Shown here in pieces: positions 1-10,030 of a stretch of 64,000 nt of DNA. The position numbers were made by a program, and so were the translations under genes. The stretch is from Hanleya hanleyi (Eukaryota; Mollusca; Polyplacophora; Lepidopleurida; Hanleyidae): positions 1-64,000 of the forward strand of contig JAVTVY010033708.1 in assembly GCA_036873755.1 (NCBI GenBank). The letters are read 5' to 3'. The notes under the pieces were generated by a model. It saw only the letters and a list, made by a program, of their open reading frames with translations. It did no database searches and was not told the origin of the DNA. Positions within the stretch are counted from its first letter, which is position 1, and each line of letters opens with the position of its first letter.

Positions 1-35
1 CAACGCCCGGTGGTGGCGGTGGTGGTGGTGGTGGT

Positions 36-72
<37 letters not shown>

Positions 73-95
73 TAGTGTGTGGTGGTGGTGTCTGT
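1..95. repeat. GGT/GT microsatellite
   Basis: A run of GGT units passes into a run of GT and then back to GGT-type units. The same composite tract stands next to the centre of elements D (36560-36670, 37210-37310) and F (59660-59830), always just upstream of the position where the zinc-finger/ATPase gene starts in this element. It begins with AACGCCCG, part of the iteron family seen throughout these elements. Confidence 0.85.
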
Positions 96-154
96 CCATA
101 TAAGAATGAACATGTGTCCCTCATCAGTCCTTATGTATTGGTCGACAGATCAAC

Positions 155-1354
155 ATGTCGTGTACGTGTACGTTCTGTCAGAGAACCTTCTCTCGTCGCG
201 ATAGTATGATCAGGCACATTCAAGGCAAACACAACCAAGAGACACCACCGAGTCCCGCTATAGGTCCAGCAAGTGCAGTAGAGCATCCTACACGATGACG
301 GTGAGCGGCCCTACGGCTTGTGGAAAGACGTCCTGGGTAATGAAGTTCTTAGAGGAAGGTGTGGCAACCCCAGCTCCGACACGTGTTGTTTGGTGTTATA
401 GCCAATGGCAGCCCGCCTACGAAACTACGCGATTACAGAATGTGAGTTTCGTCCCAGGGATTCCTCATGACTCGAACGTATTACTTTGACCCCGAGCAGA
501 CCAACGTGGTAGTGCTAGATGATCTGATGAGTGCGGCCAAGGACAATTCGAAAATCGCCGACCTATTCACCAAAGGGTCCCATCATCGCAATCTGTCCGT
601 CATCTATTTGACCCAGAATCTCTTTCCTCAAGGGAGGGCGTCCAGAGATATTGCCTTGAACTGCCAATACTTTGTGTTGTTTTCCAACCCCATCGACAGA
701 GCACAAATTCGTGTGTTTGGTAGTCGAATTTATCCTCAGAACATCGACCATTTCATGCAGGCGTTTCAAGAGGCGACAAGTCGTCCGTACGGCTACCTGT
801 TCGTAGATTTAAAAGCCCATACCCCCGAAGATCGCCGGCTGACGGCCCACCTGCTACCCGGCGAGGAATCACCACAGCCCCTACACCATCCACCGAGTCC
901 ACATTTGGTGAAGCAGCAACCCACCCCCGTACAGCGGGCCTTCTTCATATCACCAGTCCCGGAATATCATCCAACCGTGAAGGCCCAACCCGAGATTGAA
1001 GAACATAATGTGAACTCGAGGCTATGGAAGGATTTGTTCAAAGAAAGTATGGGCGCCGAGATGGGCGAGATTTTGGAGGCCACAGGAAACAAGTTTCAAC
1101 GCAAAGGATATTCGAAAGAGGAAGCTGCAATTTTAGCCCATAACAGATTGGCACCCAGACTACGACGGGCTTTACGTCAGCAGTATGTCGACTTACTGAC
1201 CCATATGAAATTGTTGGATAAGGATCCAGTCCATATGGAAATTGAAAGAACAGCGTCGATGTTGAAAACCTCGGGCATGAACTGGAAAGCGGCGTATGTC
1301 AGAGCAATAGCACAAAAGAAACATTTGTTCGAACGCATCATTAAACGTCGTTAA
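155..1354 (+). pseudogene. C2H2 zinc finger fused to Polinton packaging ATPase, frameshifted
   Basis: The reading starts at ATG 155 with one C2H2 finger (C5, C8, H21, H26) and a Pro-rich linker, and that frame closes at TGA 296-298. A second frame from 295 carries the Walker A motif GPTACGKT (307-330) and closes near 489. The first frame resumes from about 467 with Walker B VVVLDDLM (506-529), the family signature FTKGSHHR and a C-terminal helical domain. Two compensating frameshifts, near 287 and 470, therefore break it. The ATPase core closely resembles the packaging ATPase of element E (46128-46736), a FtsK/HerA-superfamily enzyme that pumps DNA into capsids. E's version lacks both the finger and the C-terminal domain. 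Sequencing indels could explain the breaks. No restored reading is given. Confidence 0.8.
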
Positions 1355-1535
1355 AGCGTTAAGAAAGTGTGTTAAAGCGTTGAGACGAGCGTTAAGGCGT
1401 AACGACGGGCGTTGACGGGCGTCACTGCATTTCGATGAATTGATGTCAATTCCATGAAATCAGAGCTTCTGAGCTAATTCGCCAGGGCGTTGAAGCGTTG
1501 AGCTAAGCGTCGATGACCGTTACTGTCTATAAAAG
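1350..1535 (+). promoter_or_regulatory. GCGTTAA/ACGGGCGTT iterons and TATA box
   Basis: Repeats of the form GCGTTAA, GCGTTGA and GACGGGCGTT occur at 1350-1425 and again at 1486-1525, followed by TATAAAA at 1528-1534, 47 bases before the start codon at 1581. The same iterons flank the zinc-finger gene in both arms of element F and sit at the centres of C and D. Their constant association with C2H2 genes suggests that they are binding sites for the encoded fingers; this is inference. Confidence 0.65.
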
Positions 1536-1580
1536 CGAGCGTATTCCCAAAACACGCACAGTCGACGTTCAACCGTCAAC

Positions 1581-2153
1581 ATGGCTTATACTTGTTCTGA
1601 GTGTGAACGCACGTTCACCAGACATTACGATATGATGCGACACCAGAAAAATATACATGGGATTGAAGACGCCGAGGAGCCCGTTGAGGCAGATACTGAT
1701 ACAGAGATTGATGAGAGTGCATCGACTGATACCGAATCCAAGATTGCTGACAGTATATCTACTGATATGGAGAGCTTGACCTCAGAGAGTCAGCCTACAT
1801 CCCAGGAAAGTGAGGCAGAACCTACCTTCTGGGATCGTATTGTGACAGCAGCTATCAATACTCACGCTGAAGCGATCGAGGACGCCGGAGAGGATAATTT
1901 ACAACAGACGTACACCCAAATGCGCTCCCGCATCAGGAAAACAGCCATGGCGATCTATGAACAGTATACCTTACTACCGCTTGAAATGAAAGGGGACCCC
2001 ACGCACAGGTCCATCATGAAGACCAAGCGTCACTTGGAAGAGGATATGGGGCTACCATCCACAGAGGCCCTGGAAAATGCGATCAGAATGCGCAAACAAC
2101 TGTTTCAGGATATGCTGCCCGAAGAATATCCAGGCCTGTCCGACGATGATTAG
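1581..2153 (+). CDS. C2H2 zinc-finger protein with acidic linker and helical C-terminal domain
   Basis: The 190-residue protein has one classical finger at the N-terminus (C5, C8, H21, H26), an acidic Ser/Thr-rich linker of repeated D-T-E-type units (about 30-80) and a helical C-terminal region (about 85-190) ending in Asp residues. The C-terminal region has the pattern GDPTH, then RKQL, then LLP/MLPEEY, shared with the C-termini of the ATPase fusion at 155-1354 and the small protein at 21906-22184. The start is the first ATG after a TATA box at 1528-1534. Near-identical copies lie at 58551-59123 (intact) and 60122-60663 (broken). It is likely a nuclear DNA-binding regulator of the element; its target is unknown. 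A polyadenylation-type AATAAA lies at 2154-2159. Confidence 0.85.
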   Translation: MAYTCSECERTFTRHYDMMRHQKNIHGIEDAEEPVEADTDTEIDESASTDTESKIADSISTDMESLTSESQPTSQESEAEPTFWDRIVTAAINTHAEAIEDAGEDNLQQTYTQMRSRIRKTAMAIYEQYTLLPLEMKGDPTHRSIMKTKRHLEEDMGLPSTEALENAIRMRKQLFQDMLPEEYPGLSDDD

Positions 2154-2303
2154 AATAAACGGTTCAGAATGAACATGACCGAAGAAGGAACTCTCTGAAA
2201 TGGCGACTTCTGATTGGACAAGAATACATCTAACGGACAGGAACGAATAGGACAGATGCAAATGGCGGTATCTGATTGGACAAGAGTCTTTCTTGAATTG
2301 TAA

Positions 2304-2337
2304 ACATACCCAACGCGGCTCCCCCAGCGTGGGTATG
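2304..2337 (+). promoter_or_regulatory. Conserved 3' hairpin with GGCTCCCCCAGC core
   Basis: ACATACCCA pairs with TGGGTATGT around a core containing GGCTCCCCCAGC (2317-2328), about 150 bases after the zinc-finger stop. The same core inside a different stem follows the ATPase gene of element E (46755-46766), and it is repeated in both arms of F (58378-58389, 60810-60821). Preservation of the loop with changed stem bases suggests an RNA or DNA element acting at transcript ends. The role is unknown. Confidence 0.6.
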
Positions 2338-2457
2338 TTATGATGGAAGGGGAAAATAAACTATATGAAAAAAAACGTGTTGTTGTTGTTATTCCCTCAT
2401 GTGTCATCCTTGTTGTTGTTGTTTTCTCTCTCCGGTCTATATCATGGCGTCAAGGCG

Positions 2458-4080
2458 CTAGCGGGACCCATACAGGGTCCAGTTTTCGACACTAGGTGAC
2501 CACATCCCGACAGAAATGGCCAGTTTTCGACACCGGATGTGCCGCCATCTTGAACATACGTGCCGCCATCTTGGATATGGCCCATAATGCACAGGGTCAA
2601 AATACTCGCTTCTGATTGGCTGAGAGCTCTGTGACGGATTTGAAATACTCGCTTCTGATTGGACGAGAGCTCCACATTGCGTCTGTGCATGCCCAGAATG
2701 ATATTCCTACCGCACACCCAACCCATCAGATGACCCTTCACGAATGCTTCACATGGATACCTCATACAACTCCATCGGTCCATTAGGGGCTCCCCTAGAT
2801 ACCAAAACGTCTATTTCCATACCCTCGCGCCACCGCGCATGCGCAGAATGCCGATAGTTCAACCCCATACCCAGCCCATTAGATGCCCCTTCACGAATGC
2901 TTCACTTTGATACCTCACTCGATCCCATTGGACCATTTGTGGCTCCCCTAGCTCCAACACGTCTAGCGGGACCCATACAGGGTCCAGTTTTCGACACTAG
3001 GTGACCCCATCCCGACAGAAATGGCCAGTTTTCGACACCGGATGTGCCGCCATCTTGAACATACGTGCCGCCATCTTGGATATGTGCCATAATGCACCGG
3101 GTCAAAATACTCGCTTCTGATTGGACGAGAGCTCCGTGGCGGATTTGAAATACTCGCTGCTGATTGGACGAGAGCTCCGCATTGCATCTGCGCATGCGCA
3201 GAATGGCTACCGCACACCCAACCCATTAGATGCCCCTTCATCTAAGCTTCACTTTGATACCTCACTCGACCCCATTGGATCATGAGTAACTCCCCTTCAT
3301 CCCCAAAACGTCTATGCGCATGCGCAGAATGACGCTGGTTCACACCCACTAGTCCAGTCAGATGCCCCTTCACCTAGGCTTCACTTTGATACCTCATACG
3401 ACCCCATTGCACCATTATTGGCTTCGCTAGCTCCCAACACGGCTATTTCCATACCCTTGGGCCACCGCGCATGCGCAGAATGACGCTATTTCAAATCCGC
3501 TAGTCCAGTCAGATGCCCCTTCACCTAAGCTTCACTTTGATACCTCACTCGACCCCACTGGACCAGTAGTAACTCCCCTAGCTCCCAACACGGCTATTTC
3601 CATACCCTTGGGCCACCGCGCATGCGCAGAATGGTGACAACGCCCAAGCCGCTAGTCCAGTCAGATGCCCCTTCACATAAGCTTCACTTTAATACCTAAC
3701 TCGATCCCATTGGACCATCAGGGGCTCCCCTAGCTCCAAAACGGCTATTTCCATACCCTTCGGCCACCGCGCATGCGCAGAATGGCGATATTTCAATCCC
3801 ACACCCAGCCCATTAGATGCCCCTTCACCTAAGCTTCACTTTGATACCTCACTCGTCCCCATTGGTCCATTAGTGGCTCCCCTAGCTCCAACACGGCTAT
3901 TTCCACACGGTTGGTCCACACGAGTTGTCTCCCTTGCGTCAGTGTGTGCAGATGGCGCTACTGTCGACGCCGTGATATGGAAAGGGCATCCCCACACCAT
4001 CCTGGAGCCGCCATTTTGTTTGTTGTTTTCTTGCGGAGATACACGGGACAATAAACACTCGACCCTAGGGTGGTACAGAT
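2458..4080. repeat. Terminal-repeat array of element A
   Basis: Two copies of a module (about 2458-2740 and 2965-3230) carry paired YY1-type GCCGCCATCTTG sites (2541-2552, 2562-2573, 3046-3057, 3067-3078) and CCAAT motifs in TTCTGATTGG. Between and after them are units of about 160 bases centred on GCGCATGCGCA, for example 3189-3200. The same module ends element F (63415-63600). Open frames in this tract are by-products of the repeat and are not genes. Confidence 0.8.
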
Positions 4081-4144
4081 GCTAGACTGATCCTATTAAC
4101 ATGGTACAACACCTATAGATTATGTTTAATATGAAATAAATAAA

Positions 4145-4198
4145 ATTTAAAGTAGGCCGACCATCGAATTACCAAAGCAATACAGGCCTACTTTAAAT
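4145..4198. repeat. Small inverted repeat
   Basis: ATTTAAAGTAGGCC at 4145-4158 is the exact complement of GGCCTACTTTAAAT at 4185-4198, with a 26-base spacer. It could be a foldback remnant of a mobile element. No function can be assigned. Confidence 0.7.
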
Positions 4199-5264
4199 TA
4201 TATTTATTACATATTACAGGTGATGCTATATTTATTAAAACAAATCAGACGGATTGGTAAAAATATACGATTTTAGGTAACACCTATACAGAGTCAGTCA
4301 GCCTATATGACACTGATCATGACTCTACAAACACCTACCTCTCGGCTGACATCATATACCATCAGATTTTACCTGTATTATTTGGGACCCTGGGCAGACT
4401 ATATGATAACAAGTGGTCTAGCTAGCACTGCATTGATTGGTTAAATTCGAGCCTCCATTAAAGGTGAAATGCAAAGGTTTTTAGATTCCCCTTTTCACAT
4501 TTTATATGTGACAGTGTTTAAGGAGGACCACACTCTAATTAAAATTAAATCCTATCTGCTCCCTCATTTGGATATGTACATAGCGACATATACGATTGGG
4601 GAGCATTGAAAAGATATTAATTTGTCAAGACTGGGAGAACCAAATCTGCGTAACCTAAAAAAAAACTAACACAAAAAAATATTTTAAATGGGTTACCATG
4701 GCATAAATTACATCACACCCCTGGTGATTTAGGGATTGGTAACAAACTTTGAGTGTACCTTATCGATGGGGCAAAGAGGAACCCTATTCATTTTGAGATG
4801 AAAGGTCCAGGTGGCTGTGTCCGAAAATCAGTACATCATTAACAATTGTTATGTTTACAGATGTTGATTGCTATGACGAAGAAGGAGCCTAATGATTTTT
4901 ACTCATCGGCCAATTCTGATCTATTATTACAGTGACATACCTACTTCACATTTTATTTATTACATATTGCAAAATAATGTAATAATATTAGAAATGACCC
5001 ACAGATTCAGATTTCAAATGTAAACTATATGACACTGAGCACGATTCAGTTTCTTTCAGATAATGTACAAAAATTGACCAAAGTGATAATAGTAGATATG
5101 ATTCTTCATTTTGGTTTCACCTGTGTATCAGAATTTGGCTATACATTTAACACATGACAGTGTGACTAACATCACAGGACCTACGAAGTAGGAATTAAGA
5201 GGTTTATAGGTCACCTACAATCTAATTAAAATTAAATCCTAACTGCTTCCCCATTTGGATATGT

Positions 5265-5627
5265 CGCTTGCAGGATCTAACCGGCTTGCAGTAACGCGCG
5301 TGTTGACCAATCCCGAGAGGTTTTCATAGTGCTTTGAAGGGAACGTAATGACAAGTGCTCTCTGCTTGGCTCAGCCGAAGCACACGCCACGCTGTGGGGG
5401 GAATCTTCTGATGTTGCCGCCCTCCCGCCAGGTTGGCGCCATAATGCGGGGTAGAATGATGGAATCGTCCTTGGCGTAACATTGAGTTAACGCAGAGTCC
5501 GTGAACCTATCCCCCCTGCCCGACTCAAGTAAAGTAGTTAAAATGCGATCGTGATGTCATAAGACTATTAAATATTCATGGGCTGGGCGCTCCGAACACA
5601 AAATTCAATTGAAATCAGTAAGATCCT
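5265..5627. mobile_element. 363-base GC-rich insertion of unknown type
   Basis: The flanks (ending GGATATGT at 5264 and resuming ACATAGCGACATA at 5628) are contiguous in the related copy at 4533-4631, so this block is an insertion there or a deletion from the other copy. It is GC-richer than its surroundings. AGGATCT near the left end is complementary to AGATCCT at the right end, but no target duplication is visible. I compared it by eye with common snRNAs and tRNAs and recognised none. Confidence 0.5.
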
Positions 5628-6559
5628 ACATAGCGACATATACGATTGGGGAGCATTGATAGGATATTAATTTATTAAGATTGAAGTCACCTAAGTACCT
5701 TGATTTTCATCAAAGGTAGGTCAGAACTTGCTGGTAACAGTCCCCTAATGCACGTTCATGCCAAAAATCAAGGTTCTAATGTCAACGTTTCTCCTTATTT
5801 TGCCGGAGAAAGGATTTGGAAAGGACTCACTCACTGACTGACTCACTCATTACCGGACAATTTGCAAATGAGAGACTCCTTCGTAGGAATAGAACCAAAA
5901 GAACCAAGATTTCGAAGAGTTCAGGGATGTGTATTGTGTACCTCGAACATTGATATTCAATTCGCTGTGTGTTGTCTGCGATTTCTTGAATTCCTGGAAA
6001 TACAGTGGTACAAACGTTTGGTTATACTTTACCCATGGGAAATTAAAAGCCTGATTCTGAGGTGAAACGGTGACGGCAACTGTTACATTTAACATCTAGA
6101 GGGTTGGAGGAGGGAAAGCATTCAGAAAGTGTTGTTTCAACACTTTTAAGTGTTAGATGCAACAGTTTAAAATGTTGCATTTAACACTAAGTCAATGTAT
6201 AAATAAAATGGAGAAGTATTCGATTTAGAATATTCTACGGGGAAAATATTGCTACTGAATTTACAGTGAAGTTAGTATTACCACTGAATGAGGATGTGAT
6301 ATTTTTTTATTTTATCAATTTAATTTTATTCCAGCCTGAAGAGACCCAAATGAGTGAAATTCATTTATATCAGGCAAATACATGTTTTGTCGATTGAAAG
6401 TAAAATGGCCAAATAAACGATGGGATCCTTAGAAAGACATCTAACCATGACTGTGATGGAATTACATTTTGGTTAAAAAAATTTGTGGAATTCATCTTGA
6501 TGAACCGAAAGGTTTGTTAAAAATTCATTCTTGAAATACCGGTACTCCTTTAAAAACTT

Positions 6560-6785
6560 AAGTGAACTGTTCCACTCAAGTTTGGGTGAAATGAACCTGT
6601 TCACTCCGACTGGAGTTACTTTTCACTCAACTTGAGTGGGATCAATTTCCACTCCTATGCTTGAGTGAATGTCGCTCAAGTTGAGTGCATTTAACTCAAG
6701 TTGAGTGGAAAGTAACTCAAGTTGAGTGAAAATCTCACTCAAGTATTGAGTGGGATCAATTTCCATGCTTTACTTGAGTGAAATT
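6560..6785. repeat. Cluster of CTCAAGTTGAG odd palindromes
   Basis: About ten occurrences of CTCAAGTTGAG, CTCAACTTGAG or close variants, separated by irregular spacers containing ATCAATTTCCACTC-type text, fill this stretch. It looks like a degenerate tandem repeat. Confidence 0.7.
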
Positions 6786-7077
6786 TCATTCATCTTTTTT
6801 TAGAGAGTACTTTGGTGCAGATTGGTGAGACATAACTTTAATCAAGTAGGATATATTTTAAGAATGTTATGAAACTTATTGATGTTCTACAAATTGTTTT
6901 TGTATACGCTACCTTGCAGATCAGCGAAGACTATTATTCACTGTTTACAGTCATGACAGGGTAGGCCTAATGTTTTTGTGACTGCATTTCCCCTTCAGGC
7001 ATTTTCGGCTGTGGATATTTCTGCCTTCCCATATATTTTCGTACTATGACTGTACAAATCTGTAATAATGTGTAAAT

Positions 7078-8334
7078 AGTCCGTGAGCTACTGGGGCTCA
7101 CCTTGCACCCTCACTACGACCGAAACTATGTTTTTATGTGCTTTAGGACATGTCAAATAAGAAACAATTTGTTAACAGTCGATAAACTGGGACTCTACCC
7201 TTTTAATCACTTCTATTACTCCTGTGTTAATAAGTACAATTTTGTGACAAAGGGGGTAGGGTTACAAGAATAGTCTTATCTTCCATAATTATTATCCAAT
7301 CTTTATAATGTTGGCCACATATTATTCAGCATTGATTGCTGCATCGAATATTTACAAGATAATATCACTATTTGTTGGGTATGACGTCACACAGGGACCA
7401 TACATACAAAGTAGGAGTAGTAGCGAAAGCGGGCGTTTTGGGGTGTGTGAGGGTGTGCTTGAGCGATTGAGGGACCATTCTTGGTTCGAATGCGTCGGGT
7501 GAGGTGTCAAAGTGAAGCCCTCGGTATGTAGACCACGGCTTGAGGGATCTCCACATGATCTGTGATGTCATTGGTGACGTCATCAGTAGGAGTAGTAGAC
7601 AAAGTAGGCATTTTGAGGATGCGGAGGAAGGTTTTGGGGTAAAGATGGACCATCCGTGGTCTAAATGGACCGTGTGGGGTGTCCCTCTGCATCTACATGC
7701 AGTAGAGCAAGATGACACCCCACACGGTCCATTTAGACCACAGATGGTCCATCTCTACCCCAAAACCCTTCCTCCGCATCCTCAAAATGCTACTTTGTTA
7801 CTACTCCTACTGATGACGTCACCAATGACATCACAGATCATGTGGAGATCCCTCAAGCCGTGGTCTACATACCGAGGGCTTCACTTTGACACCTCACCCG
7901 ACGCATTCGAACCAAGAATGGTCCCTCTCGCTTTCAAGCACACCCTCACACACCCCAAAACGCCAGCTTCGCTACTACTCCTACTTTGTATGTATGGTCC
8001 CTGTGTGACGTCATACCCAACAAATAGTGATATTATCTTGTAAATATTCGATGCAGCAATCAATGCTGAATAATATGTGGCCAACATTATAAAGATTGGA
8101 TAATAATTATGGAAGATAAGACTATTCTTGTAACCCTACCCCCTATTGTCACAAAATTGTACTTATTAACACAGGAGTAATTCGAAGTGATTAAAAGGGT
8201 AGTGAGTCCCAGTTTATCGACTGTTAACAAATTGTTTCTTATTTGACATGTCCTAAAGCACATAAAAAACATAGTTTCGGTCAGTAGTGGGGTGGGGGGG
8301 GGGGTGCAAGGTGAGCCCCAGTAGCTCACGGACT
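7078..8334. mobile_element. Element B: 1.26-kb palindromic mini-element
   Basis: The left half (7078-7700) is matched in reverse complement by 7712-8334, with the axis near 7706. Ends read AGTCCGTGAGC and its complement. The inner arm units (TGACGTCATCAGTAGGAGTAG, AAGGTTTTGGGGT, ATGGACCA) are the same family as the inner terminal-repeat units of elements D and F, so B is a gene-less relative. The six bases on either side (GTAAAT and AAAATA) do not match, so a target duplication is absent or decayed. Open frames in both arms are mirror images and not convincing genes. Confidence 0.75.
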
Positions 8335-9879
8335 AAAATATTGACAACAATTTGGAGATTTTTTTTCTGGTTTTCAATTAACTTTTTAGGCATTATGAAA
8401 AAAATTGTAACAAAGTTAAAATAAAAAAAACTAATTGAATGATCATATTTCTATTTGTATTACTTCCAATTAATGACTGAGAATATTTCTTGGTTTCAAA
8501 TGAAGACAAAATAGACATTGTTGGATATTTTGTGGCAAATATAATTATATTCAGTTTCTAAAATGTAATCAATTTAAATAATTACTTGAATCAGCACATT
8601 TGTTGCTAATTTTTTTTTTTTGGTCAAACTTTTATTCTGTATTTCTCTTACACTTAACACCCCCAAGGTCCAGGATCCCTGGGGAGTGGGGCTTATTAAA
8701 GTAATTTCTTATCCCTATTGTTTACTTATTATTTTCATCCCGAGTTAGCCTGCTGTTTGAGTAGAATCAATCAGTGCTTGACGCCAGGAAATTCATTGTT
8801 CACTTTATCTTTAGAACCACTGATTAAAATACCATTGAACCATCCTTGCACCTTTATTATAGAAATAAGAAGAAAGAAAGCTCCAATTTCTTTTTGTTAC
8901 ATTACATTTGATTTGTATGAAGTCATGAAAGGAAATATCCGCTTCGAGATTCTGTTTTCGGCGCAGCTAAATTACGTTGTTACATGACTGAGGTACTTGT
9001 GTAAATGTTATTATCCCTTGGAACAAACCAAAACACAATTTATCACTAGAAATGCAACAAAAAGCGAACACTTGCGTGTGGCGGAACATAACCAATTCAA
9101 GGGCCGTAACTCATGAACGTTTCTTTGTTGTAGTCATGGTTGCGCGAAGTGCCCGCCGCTTTTGCTCTTCCTACGTTTTCAAGACAATACAAAATATGCG
9201 GGGGTGGGGACATATTAATGTTCACAGAATAATGTGAAAATAAATAGAATCATTCTGTCCTATTTTGGCTTGTCAAACTATCGTTTGATCGAGATGAGAA
9301 ATATGTCCGCTTCGATTTCGGACATGCGCAATGCGAATTCGATGACTTTTACGCTTATTTCTTTAAATAAGCCCGATCCTAAGGCCGGCTGCGAAGGTCG
9401 GCGTTTGAAAATTCGAAAGACCCTTGCAGAAGGAGCAAAATATCACAGGTGTAGACATGAATGCAAATATTTATTTTCTCGTTTCACCGAGACGAGAAAC
9501 ATGTCAGCCTCCAGTCGATGACGTTTACGTTGACAACGCGTTGAACGACAGGCTCCGCCCATACTGAGGAAAAAGGTGGGTTCGTCAGTATGTTTGAATT
9601 GTTGTTGTTGTTGTCTGGATTTCTTACCAATAAGCCCGACCTAAGGCCGGCTTCGCCGGCCTATTAGGTCGGCCTATTATTATTATATGGCTTAGAGGTT
9701 TTTTTGAGGGTAATGTGAGGGTTTTTTCTCCCCGTGACGTCCCCACCGTCTCGTTTGCTCCCTTGCGCCGTCTAAAAACACCGCCATTTTACAAGTAATT
9801 AATTAAAATTAATTAATTAATTTATTTATTTGAAATACTAGTACCCATCCTCCGTATGGCAGAACTGTACAACCCAGAA
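8335..9879. other. Intergenic DNA, no gene seen
   Basis: The stretch is AT-rich to 9050 and then mixed. It holds a dispersed repeat containing AATAAGCCCGATCCTAAGGCCGG (about 9368) and again near 9630, where it forms a hairpin. No coding region, RNA gene or promoter is recognisable. Confidence 0.5.
9638..9670. repeat. GC-rich hairpin
   Basis: GACCTAAGGCCGGC (9638-9651) pairs with GCCGGCCTATTAGGTC (9655-9670) around a 3-base loop, with two unpaired bases in the right arm. A related unpaired half occurs near 9370. It is likely a foldback repeat. Confidence 0.7.
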
Positions 9880-10030
9880 CAAGTCTAGACATGCCTTGAT
9901 CACGTGATCGTCATTGGGAAACCCCCACTGGGGAATCCCCTCCCGTGACCTCCCGGTTCCTCCTCAATCCTCCCCCGGGGGGAACAAAAAAGTAGGTCAA
10001 TAGGGTCTGTAATGCGGTTATACTACTACT
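9880..10030. mobile_element. Solitary Polinton-type right terminus
   Basis: The order of motifs matches the right end of element F: GATCACGTGATCG, a CCC-GGG tract followed by GGAACAAA and AGTAGGNCAAT, and then a final TATACTACTACT ending at 10030. The following bases, GAGATC, would be the target duplication, but I find no matching left end, so this is probably a truncated element. Similarity to F is limited to the terminal 150 or so bases. Confidence 0.6.

Larger units (their letters stand above)
1..4090. mobile_element. Element A: right part of a Polinton-family zinc-finger element
   Basis: The stretch reads, in order, a GGT/GT microsatellite, a broken zinc-finger/packaging-ATPase gene, GCGTTAA-type iterons, an intact C2H2 gene, a 3' hairpin and about 1.6 kb of terminal-repeat units. 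The same order occurs going outward from the centre of element F (55681-63830), so A is probably the right arm of a similar palindrome or of its parent. The left end lies outside the window. The right end is uncertain: homology to the end of element E fades near 3960 and no TACTACT terminus is visible, so 4090 is an estimate and no target duplication can be tested. Confidence 0.7.
4091..7077. other. AT-rich intergenic DNA, no gene seen
   Basis: No coding region is supported. The tract holds a small inverted repeat (4145-4158 with 4185-4198), a diverged duplicated AT-rich segment (4533-4631 matching 5222-5264 plus 5628-5690), a GC-richer 363-base insertion inside the second copy, palindromic AAGTGTT-type sequences near 6125-6190, and a cluster of CTCAAGTTGAG motifs. 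Confidence 0.6.

Noticed and set aside
5265..5627. Possible snRNA, RNase P/MRP or other structured RNA gene
   Set aside because: No Sm-site context, conserved cores or promoter elements were recognised. It is reported only as an unexplained insertion.
7078..8334. Target-site duplication for element B
   Set aside because: The flanking hexamers GTAAAT and AAAATA do not match, so no TSD is claimed.
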